A model generated the notes under the pieces. That model was not told the origin of the DNA. It ran no database searches and worked only from the letters and a program-made list of their open reading frames with translations. 64,000 nucleotides of DNA, taken from Bacteroidota bacterium. GTDB taxonomy: Bacteria > Bacteroidota > Bacteroidia > Chitinophagales > Saprospiraceae. The stretch covers positions 22,897 through 86,896 of the forward strand of contig JAFMDF010000003.1 of assembly GCA_017857395.1 (NCBI GenBank), read 5' to 3'. The translations under genes were made by a program, and so were the position numbers. This document shows positions 62,568 to 64,000 of this stretch, in pieces; positions within the stretch are counted from its first letter, which is position 1; each line of letters opens with the position of its first letter.

Positions 62568-63833
62568 TTAAAGCGCCATCGTACTCAACAAAGAAAAAGT
62601 AGCATCGCCTTCAATTTCATATTGACTGATACCAACTGGGCCAGCAATCAAGATTAAATTAGGATTGGTTGGGTGATAAATAATATCATAAGCTTCGATA
62701 TTTGGTTCCCAAGTATCTAAAGTAATATTTTGTTTATCTTCGATATTAAAGATCTTCAAACCATTTCTGCCTTCTCCTACATATAACTTGCTACCAACTA
62801 TCGTCATACCGAATGGGCTTGCCATTTCGATTTCTTGTAATTGAGTTGGATTTGTATTTTTTACATCTAAAACCAATAAGGCATTTTCATCTCCAGGGCA
62901 ATCCCCAATATCCCCTGTACGTAGCGTAACATAAGCCACATCTCCACAAGGTAATACTGGGTCACAAGAAGTAGCATGCTGGAAACTAGCATTCCATTGC
63001 GGTTGTGCAGGATTGTTAATGTCAAAAATTTCCATGGACTGTTGTGTTCCGATGTATAATTTATCCCCATCTGGATAGATTGTTTCCATTCCTCCATTAG
63101 CATAAACTTCATCGAAAACAGTCAAAGTACCATTATCCTCAAACGGTGTAATTGAATTGCTAGTAATGACATAAACATGATTTTTAGCTACTGCAATTCT
63201 ATTAACAGAACCGATAGAGGCACTACTATTACCTGCAAAAGAAACAGGTACTTGAGATGGAGGAATTAATTGGTGGGCAAAATCATAATAATAAATTTCT
63301 TGGTGACCCCAAAGTTGCTGATAAATTTCACTATCTTCTGACACTTTTTCCGTGACATCTTCAAAATTAAATTTAATCAACACTTCGCCATTGGCATTTT
63401 TAAAATTTTCAGAATCAGCAAATGCATCTTCCACCCTAGAGGCGATGCTTGGCTGACTTTTATTCGATAGGTCAATCTTAAGCATGTCATAATGGCTTTC
63501 TGCATACAAAATATTCCCTGCTACATAAAATTCTCGGTTGCCAGGAATATTCATAAAAGATAGATTGGTTGGATTTTTTGGATCCGTATTATCTACAATA
63601 TGAATCCCATCTCCTTCTTCGCCTATTAATAATAAATTTTCGGCAACAAAGATTTTTCCTGCATTGTTAATAGGTCTAGCACCTTCCATTAAAGGCGTAT
63701 TTCTAATGGCTACTAAGTCCCCATAAACGGCAGTTGCTTTTTTGTAAGAAACTTCTACTGAACCGAAATCTTTAGTACAGGATTGGAGGATAAAAAAGGT
63801 AAGTGGTAACAGAATGAGTAATAACTTTTTCAT
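62568..63833 (-). CDS. LVIVD-repeat lipoprotein
   Basis: A 421-residue protein with a lipobox (FFILQSCTK). The rest is a beta-propeller-like array of LVIVD-type repeats, for example LLIGEEGDGIHIVDNTDPKNP, LYVGEGRNGLKIFNIED, LYIGTQQSMEIFDINNPAQP and MLKIDLSNKSQP. LVIVD proteins in this phylum are surface or periplasmic, with no known enzymatic activity. There are two extra loops with cysteines (SCDPVLPCGD, DIGDCPGDE). The window ends 167 bases upstream, with an AT-rich spacer that shows no gene. Confidence 0.82.
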   Translation of the reverse strand: MKKLLLILLPLTFFILQSCTKDFGSVEVSYKKATAVYGDLVAIRNTPLMEGARPINNAGKIFVAENLLLIGEEGDGIHIVDNTDPKNPTNLSFMNIPGNREFYVAGNILYAESHYDMLKIDLSNKSQPSIASRVEDAFADSENFKNANGEVLIKFNFEDVTEKVSEDSEIYQQLWGHQEIYYYDFAHQLIPPSQVPVSFAGNSSASIGSVNRIAVAKNHVYVITSNSITPFEDNGTLTVFDEVYANGGMETIYPDGDKLYIGTQQSMEIFDINNPAQPQWNASFQHATSCDPVLPCGDVAYVTLRTGDIGDCPGDENALLVLDVKNTNPTQLQEIEMASPFGMTIVGSKLYVGEGRNGLKIFNIEDKQNITLDTWEPNIEAYDIIYHPTNPNLILIAGPVGISQYEIEGDATFSLLSTMAL

Positions 63834-64000
63834 ATTTACGGGTTTTAATTAGGAAATTTGTTTTTTAAAACGTCGGGTAAATGACTTTTGATGTGTGACG
63901 TTTGTTTTTTAACTTATGTTAAATGGCACAAGTTGTATACAAGACCATTGAACTAAATTAAACTTATTAAAAAATAAAATATGTCATTTATTTCATTGAT

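Overview
The window is one AT-rich stretch from a member of the Bacteroidota, most likely of the Saprospiria/Lewinella type. Several proteins end in type IX secretion (T9SS) sorting domains, of type A (NPxxD-like, genes at 623, 48580, 51222) and type B (AFTPNGDG, genes at 15606 and 18107). There is a PorE-like TPR/PD40/OmpA protein, several good TAnnTTTG promoter boxes, few Shine-Dalgarno sites and several TTG starts. The lineage is inferred from gene content only. I see no rRNA, tRNA, CRISPR array, transposase, phage gene or replication origin.

Layout. 1-5 kb: a membrane anti-sigma-like protein, three DUF4252 proteins, an ABC transporter pair and a TlpA-like lipoprotein. 6-15 kb: metabolic genes (3-hydroxyacyl-CoA dehydrogenase, purM, pruA), a large internally duplicated thioredoxin-fold protein and the PorE-like protein. 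15-20 kb: two tandem, nearly duplicate type-B T9SS cargo proteins. 20-30 kb: S10 peptidase, TPR protein, ilvA, arsM, a redoxin/cytochrome c/copper-monooxygenase-like fusion and a DUF2459 protein. 29-37 kb (minus strand): an RND efflux set (adaptor, pump, TolC) behind an AraC regulator and a ThuA protein. 37-45 kb: aminotransferase, RecQ, YbjQ, a lone HsdR-N-type nuclease domain, and an ECF sigma factor followed by a large membrane-anchored protein. 45-54 kb: DUF1800 and DUF1501 secreted proteins followed by two large multidomain T9SS cargo proteins. 54-64 kb: membrane dipeptidase, two-subunit molybdenum hydroxylase, a Nudix-type regulator, mtnA, an outer-membrane barrel and an LVIVD lipoprotein.

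The most striking non-coding signal is a set of about twenty inverted repeats in intergenic spaces. Nearly all lie just 3' of a stop codon, on either strand, including junctions inside probable operons. They fall into a few recurring sequence families (for example ATGGCTATATTG, CAGTTGTC and GTTGCGATGTT words). In one place (about 40.98-41.27 kb) several palindromes are nested inside each other. Their position suggests 3'-end or operon-junction RNA structures that spread as short repeats. Other notable items are the internally duplicated TlpA protein, the redoxin-haem-copper fusion and the DUF1800/DUF1501/PA14 surface-protein cluster.

Coordinates of short sites were counted by hand from the printed sequence and may be off by one base.
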